A stretch of 64,000 bases of DNA from Epithemia pelagica (lineage: Eukaryota > Bacillariophyta > Bacillariophyceae > Surirellales > Surirellaceae), in assembly GCA_946965045.2 (NCBI GenBank), contig OX337236.1:2418001-2482000 (forward strand), given 5' to 3'. The position numbers were made by a program, and so were the translations under genes. The notes under the pieces were generated by a model. That model searched no databases, was not told where the DNA came from, and saw only the letters and a program-made list of their open reading frames with translations. Positions 54,196 through 64,000 of this stretch are shown here, piece by piece; positions within the stretch are counted from its first letter, which is position 1, and each line of letters opens with the position of its first letter.

Positions 54196-56300
54196 TGATC
54201 GCTGTTTGGCAACTATTTCTTCCCTCCTATCATCCCACAAGACAATTTTCAACGCTCTGAACGACTGGATTGGTGGTTCTGTTTGAAAAAGGGCGAAGAC
54301 ACCAAGTTGGTGCACCCATTTCATTCTCCCATCAATTTCCATCGACCAAAACTGGTTGGATTGCTGGATTGCCGCTGCTTCTTCCCTCCTATTATCCCAG
54401 AAGACCATTTTCAACGATCTGAACGGTCGGATTGGTGAGGATTCTATTGAACAAAGGGCAAAAGACACCAAGTTGGTGCACCCTATTCCTTCACCCCTCC
54501 ATCTCCATCGACCAAGACCCTGTTGGATTGCTGTGTTGCTACCCCTTCTCAATTGGAACAAGGGCCGAGACACCAAGTTGGTGCACCCATTTCCTTCACC
54601 CCTCCATTTCCATCGACCAAGACCCTGTTGGATTGCTGTGTTGCTACTCCTTCTCGATTGGAACAAGGGCCGAGACACCAAGTTGGTGCACCCATTTCCT
54701 TCACCCCTCCATTTCCATCAACCAAGACCCTGTTGGATTGCTGTGTTGCTACTCCTTCCCGATTGGAACAAGGGCTGAGACACCAAGTTGGTGCACCCTC
54801 TTCCTTCACCCCTCCATCTCCATCGACCAAGACCCTGTTGGATTGCTGTGTTGCTACTCCTTCTCGATTGGAACAAGGGCCGAGACACCAAGTTGGTGCA
54901 CCCATTTCCTTCACCCCTCCATTTCCATCAACCAAGACCCTGTTGGATTGCTGTGTTGCTACTCCTTCCCGATTGGAACAAGGGCTGAGACACCAAGTTG
55001 GTGCACCCATTTCCTTCACCCCTCCATTTCCATCGACCAAGACCCCGTTGGATTGCTGTGTTGCTACTCCTTCTTGATTGGAACAAGGGCCTAGACACCA
55101 AGTTGGTGCACCCATTGCCTTCACCCCTCTATTTCCATCGACCAAGACCGTGTTGGATTGCTGTGTTGCTACTCCTTCCCGATTGGAACAAGGGCCAAGA
55201 CACCAAGTTGGTGCACCCATTTCCTTCACCCCTCCATCTCCATCGACCAAGACCGTGTTGGATTGCCGTGTTGCTACTCCTTCCCGATTGGAACAAGGGC
55301 CAAGACACCAAGTTGGTGCACCCATTTCCTTCACCCCTCCATTTCCATCAACCAAGACCCTGTTGGATTGCTGTGTTGCTACTCCTTCCCGATTGGAACA
55401 AGGGCTGAGACACCAAGTTGGTGCACACATTTCCTTCACCCCTCCATTTCCATCGACCAAGACCCTGTTGGATTGCTGTGTTGCTACTCCTTCTCAATTG
55501 GAACAAGGGCCGAGACACCAAGTTGGTGCACCCATTTCCTTCACCCCTCCATTTCCATCGACCAAGACCGTGTTGGATTGCTGTGTTGCTACTCCTTCCT
55601 GATTGGAACAAGGGCTGAGACACCAAGTTGGTGCACCCATTTCCTTCACCCCTCCATCTCCATCGACCAAGACCGTGTTGGATTGCCGTGTTGCTACTCC
55701 TTCTCAATTGGAACAAGGGCTGAGACACCAAGTTGGTGCACCCATTTCCTTCACCCCTCCATCTCCATCGACCAAGACCGTGTTGGATTGCTGTGTTGCT
55801 ACTCCTTCCCGATTGGAACAAGGGCCGAGACACCAAGTTGGTGCACCCATTTCCTTCACCCCTCCATCTCCATCAACCAAGACCCTGTTGGATTGCTGTG
55901 TTGCTACTCCTTCCCGATTGGAACAAGGGCTGAGACACCAAGTTGGTGCACCCAATTTTCACTCCTCCATCTCCACCGACCAAGACCTTGTTGGATTGCT
56001 GTGTTGCTACTCCTTCCCGATTGGAACAAGGGCCGAGACACCAAGTTGGTGCACCCATCTCCATCCCTCCTTCATCTACATCGACCAAGAAGACCCCATT
56101 GGATTGCTATATCTTGATTGGTGGTTCTGTTGAAGGGCCGAGACACCAAGTTGGTGCGCCCCCATACTTCCCTCTTCTATCTCTATCGACCAAGACCCTA
56201 TTGGATTGTTGTATTTGCTACTGATTCTTGACTGGAAGGACCGAGACATCAAGTTGGTACACCCATATCCCTCACTCCTCCATCCCTATCGACCAAGACC
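54196..56300. repeat. Minisatellite/satellite array, 105-bp unit
   Basis: The block GAACAAGGGC recurs at 54556, 54661, 54766 and so on every 105 bp to 55921, then at 56024: fifteen copies, with nearly identical units in the middle. The two leftmost units are longer (about 166 bp, containing a CATTTTCAACGATCTGAACG segment missing from the rest), and the right end decays into divergent units. 105 is a multiple of three, so long frames stay open in all three plus frames and at least two minus frames. I do not call these genes. The array ends about 120 bp before the 56419 gene. Confidence 0.9.
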
Positions 56301-56418
56301 CTCCAGGGTTTCCATCACGCAAGCTTGAGAAACGGTAGTATCAAGTTGCATCAGAACCCTGCATCGAAAGAAAATTTCTCCTTGTTTCTTCCCCAAGCTG
56401 ATTGAATCGCACGTTAAT

Positions 56419-59400
56419 ATGGCTGATTCGGTAGAAGATTCCGATCGATATTTCCCAGACTTGATATGTTATGAATATACAATCGAGTGGTATCGTTCTG
56501 TTTATTCCAACACTGATAATTGGACAGATTTCTCCACTACATATGGAGGTGAAACCATATTCGTATCCCTCTTGCGCTGTGGATCAAGTATTTTCAGTGA
56601 TATCGCCTCGCATGCTGCTGTTTGTTTCCCGAAGATACTGAGACTTGTAGAGACGATCGAAGAACAACAAGAGGGAAACAAGAGTGACGGAGCTGGTAGT
56701 TTTATTTCACCAGGAATCGACCTATTCGAACAAACTCTATATGGAGACGCACTTCGTCTGTGGGACAAGGAATTCCCGTCAACGACAAGATCAAAGTCGA
56801 GCGCAAGCTTTACTCGATCCCTCAAGGTGTTTCTTGGAGCCCATCCTATGCTCGCTGATATTGTCCTCAACTCGTATTCGATGGAGAGACGGCTTAATGT
56901 CGTGGCTGCAAAAATATTGGACTACATGACGTCTGATAGATCAAAGTTTCGGAAAGACAGAACAATACCAGTCCGAGAAATGGTTTGGAGCGTTCAACAT
57001 ATGGCAGCTGTCTATCGGGTATTGGAATCTGACTCCTATGAAATGGAAGGAGTCGATGTTGAAAAAGCATTAGCCCTTACACTTCCTGATTGCTGGTTTC
57101 GTCCTTATTTTGACATACCAAGAGCTGCTAAGTATCCCGCGAACGACTATTCCAATTTGGCGGTTCTAATTTCATATTACCAGACGATGGAACGGGAATA
57201 CGCTACAAAGACGAAGGAGTATCAGAAGGGGCGACATGAACAACGATCTCAAGACAGGAAAAGCCGTAAACGAGCGTCAGACAGTAAATGTGATGGTGCA
57301 ACAAGTTCTACCAATTTCACTGTTTCAAATAACGAGAGCAAATCACCATCTCAGTCTCTGTCAGCGACCGAGGAGGATCGGAGTTCCATTTTTGATACTC
57401 TTGCATTGAAAAAGAAACCACAAAAAGGAAAACAAGCGACGACAAAAAAATCTTCCTCTCAATCAAAGGTGGGTCTGTTGGAAAGTAAATCACATGTTGA
57501 CCACGGTAGCGACAAACCTAAAGGAATACCAAAGAAACCACCTCCTCTCAAGAATAAACCTGGTCCATCAGACGACCTTGCATCTTTCACTAACGACCGT
57601 TTGATTCATATGGCTAACTGGTCCCTCAAACAGTCGATGTCAGCGATCAATGAAGCTTGGGATCTCTGTAAAGAAAGTGCCGTTAGACGTAAGGGAAGCA
57701 TCCATGAAGTTGTTTTGCGATTTGTCTTTACCTGTGCTTGCTGTACCAACAAGAATGGTTCTCTACAACATGACAATGGGAAAATGGACGTCCTTTTTGT
57801 CCCACATCGCCAGTACAGACGAAACCTTTTGCTACGGACGAATACTCAAGAGACGACTAAGTTTAAGGGGATCCCTCCCCTCATATTCAGGTCGATGCTT
57901 GTGCTGGTGGTTCATAAATGGCACAACAAGTCCGTTTGCTTTGAGCAAATCGACGAAGATAGTCTGAGAATGGACACAACGACTGCAATGGATTTGAGTT
58001 CGTCGTCTTCCGATACTACATTGGTCGTCGTCACTACCAAGTATGAAGCTTTTGATCCTGTCTTAATCCTCTTACAAGCACATCAAAGAGAAGTGTTGAT
58101 ATTCGATCCATTATTGACAAGGGATATTCGCTCGTGGAGGCCTACAGTGATTCGATGTCTACGGAAACTAAGGCTATTGGACGACGAAAAGAAAATCCAA
58201 TCATTCTTGAGCGTTGATATAAAGGAAGAGCTCATTGGATGTGACTGGAGATTCATTTATAAGAAGTATCCGAATCCGGTGGCACCAAGTGCGTGTACGC
58301 TTCCCCAAGTATCAATCATATGTGTGATCGACGAGATCCTGTCAAAGGCGTCCCCTAATATGTCCTGTGATCAGATGATGGGGAAATGGGCTCAAGAATT
58401 GCCATCGTGTAGGCGAGAATGTCACAAGGCCTGCAATCATATCGTGAGTACGGCTATCAATAAAGCGAAACGTGATTCGACTCTGCGTGTATGTTTCAAG
58501 GACGTTAATGACGATACACGTCCAAGGATCAAACGCAGTCGCCGGTTTATAATGGAAGGGAAAGATCGAGGGGAGGTAATGGAAGATATGCTGGATTCCG
58601 ACGATGAACGATTCGAGGACATTAAAGTGATACAAGAGATTACAGAAGCGGATAAGGCGCTCGAACGACTTCACGAATATCGGCGATTTTTGGATCTAGT
58701 ACGAACATTGAACGATGAAGATCAGAAAGAGGCACTCTGTTCCACTTGTGGGACCTCATTGCTTAAAAAGGATCTGGATAGAAGTCGGACCTTTTCTATC
58801 GTGAGTTGGACAAGGCAAGAAACCTCCAACTGTCCTCATTATCATTGTCCAACATGTACTTTCATCCGGAATTCGGTGAAGAATCGATTTTGTTCCATAT
58901 GCGGTCATAGTCATGCTGAGCTAATACCACACGATCTACATGAGACAGAATTAATCGCGAAGAAAGACAAGACAATCGTCCTAGACGAATATGATGAAGA
59001 CTCCGAACAATATTGTGCCATATGCCATGGACAGCGTCCTAACGACTGTCGGATCGAGAGATGCGGGCACAAGTTTTGTCGGGTGTGTCTTGGTCATGTC
59101 CTTACCACCGAAAAACAAGTTCCTATGGGGAAACAGAAATCGACACCTCCTGAAATGAACGAAAGTTGCCCTTTGTGCAACGGAGATATTGCTTCAATTA
59201 CGTACACCAATGCACATGATGGTTCAGTTGAAGAAGTTGGCGTGTCAAAAGAGGAACATCGTGGTCTCTACAGACCGGTCCCTGTATTTCCAGAGACAGC
59301 ATGGGGTCGTGTACCGTTGGAAACTCTCCGTTTCATGAGTAAAAAACAACAAAAGGAGAAGAATAGGAGAGACCAAACTGAATCTTCTACTGTCACGACC

Positions 59401-59430
59401 AGTAACACAGAAGCGAAAAGGCAAGTCTGA
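56419..59430 (+). CDS. Large protein with zinc clusters and a C-terminal RING finger, function unknown
   Basis: A 1003-aa single frame from ATG 56419 (MADSVEDSDRYFPD). Residues 1-290 are an unrecognised globular part. About 290-400 is a basic Ser/Lys-rich linker (KKKPQKGKQATTKK). About 400-690 is a second unknown part with CACC and HKW motifs. Near residues 775-835 are two Cys pairs followed by a zinc-ribbon-like cluster (CSTCG, CPHYHCPTC, CSICGH). At about 870-925 is a C3HC4 RING: CAICHGQ, ERCGHKFCRVC, ESCPLCNGD. A RING suggests ubiquitin-ligase activity, possibly on chromatin. It is followed on the same strand by the oxygenase-like gene 180 bp later, and both sit between satellite arrays. 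A downstream exon around 59528-59567 is possible. Base composition is more A-rich than in the host genes. Confidence 0.65.
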   Translation: MADSVEDSDRYFPDLICYEYTIEWYRSVYSNTDNWTDFSTTYGGETIFVSLLRCGSSIFSDIASHAAVCFPKILRLVETIEEQQEGNKSDGAGSFISPGIDLFEQTLYGDALRLWDKEFPSTTRSKSSASFTRSLKVFLGAHPMLADIVLNSYSMERRLNVVAAKILDYMTSDRSKFRKDRTIPVREMVWSVQHMAAVYRVLESDSYEMEGVDVEKALALTLPDCWFRPYFDIPRAAKYPANDYSNLAVLISYYQTMEREYATKTKEYQKGRHEQRSQDRKSRKRASDSKCDGATSSTNFTVSNNESKSPSQSLSATEEDRSSIFDTLALKKKPQKGKQATTKKSSSQSKVGLLESKSHVDHGSDKPKGIPKKPPPLKNKPGPSDDLASFTNDRLIHMANWSLKQSMSAINEAWDLCKESAVRRKGSIHEVVLRFVFTCACCTNKNGSLQHDNGKMDVLFVPHRQYRRNLLLRTNTQETTKFKGIPPLIFRSMLVLVVHKWHNKSVCFEQIDEDSLRMDTTTAMDLSSSSSDTTLVVVTTKYEAFDPVLILLQAHQREVLIFDPLLTRDIRSWRPTVIRCLRKLRLLDDEKKIQSFLSVDIKEELIGCDWRFIYKKYPNPVAPSACTLPQVSIICVIDEILSKASPNMSCDQMMGKWAQELPSCRRECHKACNHIVSTAINKAKRDSTLRVCFKDVNDDTRPRIKRSRRFIMEGKDRGEVMEDMLDSDDERFEDIKVIQEITEADKALERLHEYRRFLDLVRTLNDEDQKEALCSTCGTSLLKKDLDRSRTFSIVSWTRQETSNCPHYHCPTCTFIRNSVKNRFCSICGHSHAELIPHDLHETELIAKKDKTIVLDEYDEDSEQYCAICHGQRPNDCRIERCGHKFCRVCLGHVLTTEKQVPMGKQKSTPPEMNESCPLCNGDIASITYTNAHDGSVEEVGVSKEEHRGLYRPVPVFPETAWGRVPLETLRFMSKKQQKEKNRRDQTESSTVTTSNTEAKRQV

Positions 59431-59609
59431 TCTATATTATTAGTACTCTCGATCAAAAGAAGAGACATTCTAGTTTCAGGTATTTGGCATTTCTATCCGC
59501 GTACTAACTATGTCTTTGTACTACAAGAAGTTCGGAAACGACAAGCACACATCCTAGAGCGGAGGTGACATCCATAAAGAAGAAACATATTCGTCCCACT
59601 TTCGAAGAT

Positions 59610-61448
59610 ATGGCATCGGATCAGACGATTTCGAGACTCACATGTACACAGGAGACCTATGCCAAGTACGAAAAGAAGAAAACGCAACGTATAAGTGAAA
59701 CAGTGGTCGCCATGTTGCATCGCAACGAAAGTGCACACGAAAGAATGTGCTACTTTGTCTTGGACAAGGACATCGATCGAATAAGGATGCTATCGCATCT
59801 ACTGCAGCGTTGCTTTGGAAGTTACGACGATCAAGATTGTTTTGGTTTGTCGTTCGAAAAGGAGATGATACAACGGAAGGTCGATATGAAAGATATCCCG
59901 AGTGTCTTTGCACGTATCCCAGAAATATACAACAAGGCTATGGATGATGTTGTGGAGACAAGAGATGACGTTGTCAGTCATTCGAACATTATACCAGAAT
60001 GTTGTCCTATGATTGTTACTCAAATCCCGGTGTGTCTTGTAACTAAAACGATCCACAATGCATTCATATTGGAATGTACCTTGTCGAGGACAAGATATAG
60101 AGAAATCAGGAAAAAGACAACACATGTGTCGTCCTCTATATTCGAAGATCCTGTCATGATGATTCGGACTAACAAAAATTTATGTCTTGACGAAAATGAT
60201 CACCTCTTCAGAGATATCATTATCCTCTTCCCTTTGGCTGGGGTTTTTTATACATGTGTGCGTCAATTTCAAGAACTATCAAGGTCGTCCAACATCACAT
60301 CGTCATCAGTCCCACTACCGTTGTCTTGGTTACGTCTGCGACACAAAGATGGCCAACCTGCAAGTAATGCATTCTTGAAAAAGATTCATCGTTGTTGGAG
60401 TCTAGATTGGGGTGAACATCTTACTAATAATGACAAAACTGTGAAGGAATGTTACCAATGGTCCGATGTGGAGGATGGGAGCCCACTTTTACCTCCTGAC
60501 GTGTACCTCGATGACAAGGGAAAGATCGAAAAGTCAGGGAATAAACAGTCGATGACACATCACATGTCACGGGAACAATATCGAACAAGGCTGATTATAA
60601 ACAGGAATGACTCAGATAAGAAAGGGAGTCGGAGATATGTTAGTGGTGCTTTGCATCGAAACCTGTGGTTGCAAATGTCGTCCGGTACACACCCAAGGCC
60701 ACTGGTATACGACCATCGTATTCGGGGAAACATTACTTTCATTGTTCGGACACGCCGAAATGATGGGAGACCAGAGTCACTTAGTTACGTTCGAGTGACA
60801 TCCCTGTTACGGAAGGACCAGACGTTGTTGGACCTATTACACCACAGAGCAAGGGAATTTACACGTACTGGGTCTCTGAGAAAGGCGGCCAATGCCAGAT
60901 GTAATAAGGGAGACTTAGGATCTATGACTACTGTTGGTAATACTGCGGCAAGAGGAAACGGTTCTACTTTCGTTTCCGAGAAATTATTTACAAAGGACAA
61001 GACATTATCGATGATACTGCCGAAAATAAGTACAGCGGCAAAAAGGTTCTGTGAACGCGAATATCCTGGGGTGATTCCAACATTCCGGTATCTAGAAGAT
61101 TCAGCTGGCGAAGAAATGCCTAGTGAATTCGGAGGAAGAGTCGGAGGTATGACCTCAGCCATCACCCTGAGTTTGAACCTAATGAACACGACACACTATG
61201 ATGTTCACGATGGTTCTGTTTCATTCGCAATCTGGACAGAGACAATCCCAGGTGACTCCCAAAATTGGTTCTTTGTTTTGCCGAATATTCTTGTGGAGTA
61301 TGATGGTACTACATACCATGGTCTTTGTATACAACTATTTCATGGGGTTTCGGTTCTATGGGATGGACGTGTGATCCGGCATGGAACGTCAATACACACA
61401 CAAAGACAACATACAGATGGGAACATGAAGAACGACACTATTAGTTAG
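59610..61448 (+). CDS. Putative Fe(II)/2-oxoglutarate oxygenase (TET/JBP-like double-stranded beta-helix)
   Basis: The first ATG in the frame is at 59610 (MASDQTISRLTCTQ); 612 aa to TAG 61446-61448. The N-terminal 400 residues are not recognised. The C-terminal region has NTTHYDVHDGS (HxD: H529, D531), AIWTETIPGD, NWFFVLPNILVEYDG, IQLFHGVSVLWDGRVIRHGTS (R590, H591). An HxD pair, about 60 residues, and a distal His in WDGRxIRH fits the metal-binding triad of Fe(II)/2OG dioxygenases of the TET/JBP sort. This is motif reading, not an alignment. Such enzymes oxidise bases or proteins. In some algae and fungi, families of this type have spread with mobile elements. The neighbouring RING gene is on the same strand. 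Confidence 0.5.
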   Translation: MASDQTISRLTCTQETYAKYEKKKTQRISETVVAMLHRNESAHERMCYFVLDKDIDRIRMLSHLLQRCFGSYDDQDCFGLSFEKEMIQRKVDMKDIPSVFARIPEIYNKAMDDVVETRDDVVSHSNIIPECCPMIVTQIPVCLVTKTIHNAFILECTLSRTRYREIRKKTTHVSSSIFEDPVMMIRTNKNLCLDENDHLFRDIIILFPLAGVFYTCVRQFQELSRSSNITSSSVPLPLSWLRLRHKDGQPASNAFLKKIHRCWSLDWGEHLTNNDKTVKECYQWSDVEDGSPLLPPDVYLDDKGKIEKSGNKQSMTHHMSREQYRTRLIINRNDSDKKGSRRYVSGALHRNLWLQMSSGTHPRPLVYDHRIRGNITFIVRTRRNDGRPESLSYVRVTSLLRKDQTLLDLLHHRAREFTRTGSLRKAANARCNKGDLGSMTTVGNTAARGNGSTFVSEKLFTKDKTLSMILPKISTAAKRFCEREYPGVIPTFRYLEDSAGEEMPSEFGGRVGGMTSAITLSLNLMNTTHYDVHDGSVSFAIWTETIPGDSQNWFFVLPNILVEYDGTTYHGLCIQLFHGVSVLWDGRVIRHGTSIHTQRQHTDGNMKNDTIS

Positions 61449-61734
61449 TTTTGGGCAGTAAGTTCCAGGTCTATGAATGCAACTGTCAACGAAACAAGAG
61501 ATGACCATGGTATAACCAAAACGGTTCAAGGCATTCGTAGCGGAACATTATAAATTCTTTCTGGATGCATTCATCACCAAGGAAAAACAAATTCAAGGAG
61601 CATTCCACGTCTTTTGCTTCTTACGAGCACTCTGGTGTGGTACACCAGCAGCGTGTTTCTTTGGATTTTCTTGCGCTGTGTGATAACATGCAGTAAAAAT
61701 AGGCATATAGTTGCGAAAGGAGCAACCAGGTGAT
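61449..61734. other. Spacer before the satellite
   Basis: About 290 bp with no gene or clear signal. Confidence 0.4.
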
Positions 61735-63540
61735 GATGCCTATAATACCCCAAGTGTCTCTACCATTATTTGGAGCGATTCAAGTTATAGAAGGGTGTCT
61801 TTGCACCATGTCCATGGTAATTTGGTACAACGACAACGCCACACCGATATGGTCTACAACAAGACTTTTGGTCCGCGATAGACGAGTTCAGAGCCTATGA
61901 TATCCATACCTATGATACCCCAAGTGTCTCTACCAATATTTGGAGCGATTCAAGTTATAGAAGGGTGTCTTTGCTCCATGTCCATGGAAGTTTGGGACAT
62001 CGACAACGCCACACTGGTATGGTCTACAACAAGACTTTTGGTCTGCGATAGACGAGTTCAGAGCCTATGATATCCATTGCTATGATACACCAAGTGACTC
62101 TACCGAATTTTGGAGCGATTCAAGTTATAGAAGGGTGTCTTTGCTCCATGTCCATGGAAATTTGTTACAACGACAACGCCAGACCGGTATGGTCTACAAC
62201 AAGACTTTTGGTCCGCGTTACACGAGTTCAGAGCCTATGATATCCATGCCTATGATACCCCAAGTGACTCTACCAATATTTGGAGCGATTCAAGTTATAG
62301 AAGGGTGTCTTTGCTCCATGTCCATGGAAGTTTGGGACATCGACAACGCGACACCAGTATGGTTTACAACAAGACTTTTGGTCTGCAATAGACGAGTTCA
62401 GAGCCTATGATATCCATGCCTATGATACCCCAAGTGTCTCTACCATTATTTGGAGCGATTCAAGTTATAGAAGGGTGTCTTTGCACCATGTCGATGGTAA
62501 TTTGGTACAACGACAACGCCACACCGATATGGTCTACAACAAGACTTTTGGTCCGCGATAGACGAGTTCAGAGGCTATTATATCCATACCTATGATACCC
62601 CAAGTGTCTCTACCAATATTTGGAGCGATTCAAGTTATAGAAGGGTGTCTTTGCTCCATGTCCATGGAAGTTTGGGACATCGACAACGCCACACTGGTAT
62701 GGTCTACAACAAGACTTTTGGTCTGCGATACACGAGTTTAGAGCCTATGACGTCCATTGCTATGATACACCAAATGACTCTACCGAAAGTTGGAGCGATT
62801 CAAGTTATAGAAGGGTGTCTTTGCTCCATGTCCATTGAAGTTCGGTACAACGACAACGCCAGACTGGTATGGTCTACAACAAGACTTTTGGTCCGCGATA
62901 GACGAGTTCAGAGCCTATGACATCCATGCCTATGATATCCCAAGTGTCTCTATTGAAATTTGGAGCGATTCAAGTTATAGAAGGATGTCTTTGTTCCATG
63001 TCCATGAAAGTTTGGGACATCGACGACGCCAGACTGGTATGGCCTACAATAAGACTTTTGGTCCGCGATAGACGAGTTCAGAGCCTATGACATTCATGCC
63101 TATGATACTCCAAGTGACTCTACTGAAATTTGGAGCGATTCAAGATATAGAAGGGTGTCTTTGCTCCATGTCCATGGAAGTTTGGGACATTGACAACGCG
63201 ACATTGGTAAAGTCTATAACAAGACTTTTGGTCCATGTTAAACGAGTTCAGAGCATATGACGTCCATTCCTGTGATACCCCAAATGTCTCTACCAAAATT
63301 TGGAGTGATTCAAGTTATAGAAGGGTGTCTTTGCTCCATGTCCATGGAAGTTTGGGACATCGACAACACGACACCGGTATGGTCTACAACAAGACTTTTG
63401 GTCTGCGATACACGAGTAACGAGTCTATGACGTCCATTCCTACGATACCCCAAGTGACTCTACCGAAATTTAGAGCAATTCAAGTTATAGAAGGGTGTCT
63501 TTGCTCCATGTCCATGGAATTTTGGGTCATCGACGTCTGT
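61735..63540. repeat. 170-bp satellite array with four-unit higher-order structure
   Basis: The phrase AGAAGGGTGTCTTTG recurs exactly every 170 bp: AAGGGTGTCT at 61791, 61961, 62131, 62301, 62471, 62641, 62811, 62981 (one change), 63151, 63321 and 63491. That makes eleven units. Units 1 and 5, 2 and 6, and 3 and 7 are more alike than neighbours are (e.g. CACCATGTCCATGGTAATTTGG only in 1 and 5), so there is a 680-bp higher-order period at the left end. 170 is not a multiple of three, so open frames inside are short and I annotate none. Confidence 0.9.
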
Positions 63541-63545
63541 TTAAT

Positions 63546-64000
63546 TTAAGTCGCGGTATTCTCTTTGAGGTTCATGATGGCTTGGAAACAGTATCGGAAT
63601 AACACCATGTAATTGAAAAAGGGACCGAAGCAGGTTGATACCAACCATTTTGTCCACTCGACCTCTGTTCCCATGTGTATGAAGGGGCTAGAGAATTGTG
63701 ATGATTCATTGGGGTACCGGAGGTCCTTGTACATCTGTTGAACTGCTTTGACTATGACTACCTGTGTGTATCGGGGTATCCCTCCTACCCCAGAAGTCAA
63801 GTCAGGCCTGTATTGATTCAAGAGTAAGGCTCTTTGAACGATCATACAGAAACGCCACATATGAAATATTTATTGTTGGACTTCCAACAGACCCGAATAC
63901 TGACACATTCTCCATTTGAATTGCATGGTCGGAGGCAACCCTTACATACGATTGGAATATAAGTACATGTGCGATCCACAAGTTTATCATGGAGTTTCCC
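63546..64000 (-). other. Possible partial gene at the right edge
   Basis: Two overlapping minus-strand frames (63546-63860 and 63802-63990) contain ordinary-looking residues, for example SVGSPTINISYVAFLYDRS, then IPRYTQVVIVKAVQQMYKDL, PNESSQFSSPFIHMGTEVEW and TKWLVSTCFGPFFNYMVLF. They may be exons or a frameshifted fragment of one gene whose 5' part lies outside. I do not recognise a family. Confidence 0.25.

Noticed and set aside
54432-56117. Long repetitive ORFs (200-300 codons) on both strands of the 105-bp array
   Set aside because: The unit is a multiple of three without stops, so opposing frames are open at once. No start context, motif or splice signal favours one of them.
62135-63549. 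Repeated frames of about 90-100 codons in the 170-bp satellite
   Set aside because: The unit length is not a multiple of three, the frames shift from unit to unit and stops recur. They follow from the repeat.
1-64000. tRNA, rRNA or CRISPR features
   Set aside because: I looked for T-arm consensus, long conserved rRNA blocks and spaced short repeats, and found none.

Overview
The window looks like nuclear DNA of a diatom, probably a pennate one. Genes have short introns (about 75-130 bp, GT..AG), intergenic spacers are small, and two Ty1/copia retrotransposons of the kind common in diatoms are present. Host proteins include an OSCA/TMEM63 channel, a CNNM transporter and a DEAH helicase. I see no tRNA, rRNA or CRISPR. 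The species call is inference.

Left part (1-23.4 kb). A C69 dipeptidase gene (minus strand) runs off the left edge. A copia element (1072-8432) with identical 271-bp LTRs and a 5-bp target duplication sits just upstream of it. Next come two short minus-strand genes of an unrecognised family whose products end in YGWGAWYLVP, and another small two-exon gene. A ubiquitin-like/RING gene is then split in two by a second copia element (13824-20839), which itself carries a nested 783-bp solo LTR in gag. A broken APH-type kinase gene lies between two 29-bp inverted repeats.

Middle (23.4-31.85 kb). An 8.4-kb DNA transposon has long imperfect terminal inverted repeats. It holds a three-exon piggyBac-like transposase with a cysteine-rich tail, a separate gene copying only that tail, a minus-strand gene of unknown function, a C-terminal fragment of glycerol kinase, and a 204-aa gene. 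The tail gene and the 204-aa gene start behind the same duplicated 5' cassette.

Host block (32.2-48.8 kb). This holds a four-exon DEAH RNA helicase, two more members of the GWGAWYLVP family (one without the intron), a PD-(D/E)XK nuclease with a possible Fe-S cysteine set, a three-exon CNNM/DUF21-CBS transporter divergent from it, and a seven-exon OSCA/TMEM63 gene with a 22-nt micro-exon.

Right part (49.1-64 kb). A reverse transcriptase-RNase H element without a visible endonuclease is followed by a cluster of GCGCGTG motifs and a 2.1-kb array of 105-bp repeats. Then come a 1003-aa RING protein and a protein with a TET/JBP-like Fe(II)/2-oxoglutarate oxygenase core, and finally a 170-bp satellite with a four-unit higher-order period. 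The RING/oxygenase pair enclosed by two satellites, the cargo-bearing piggyBac-like element and the GWGAWYLVP family are the least explained and most interesting items.
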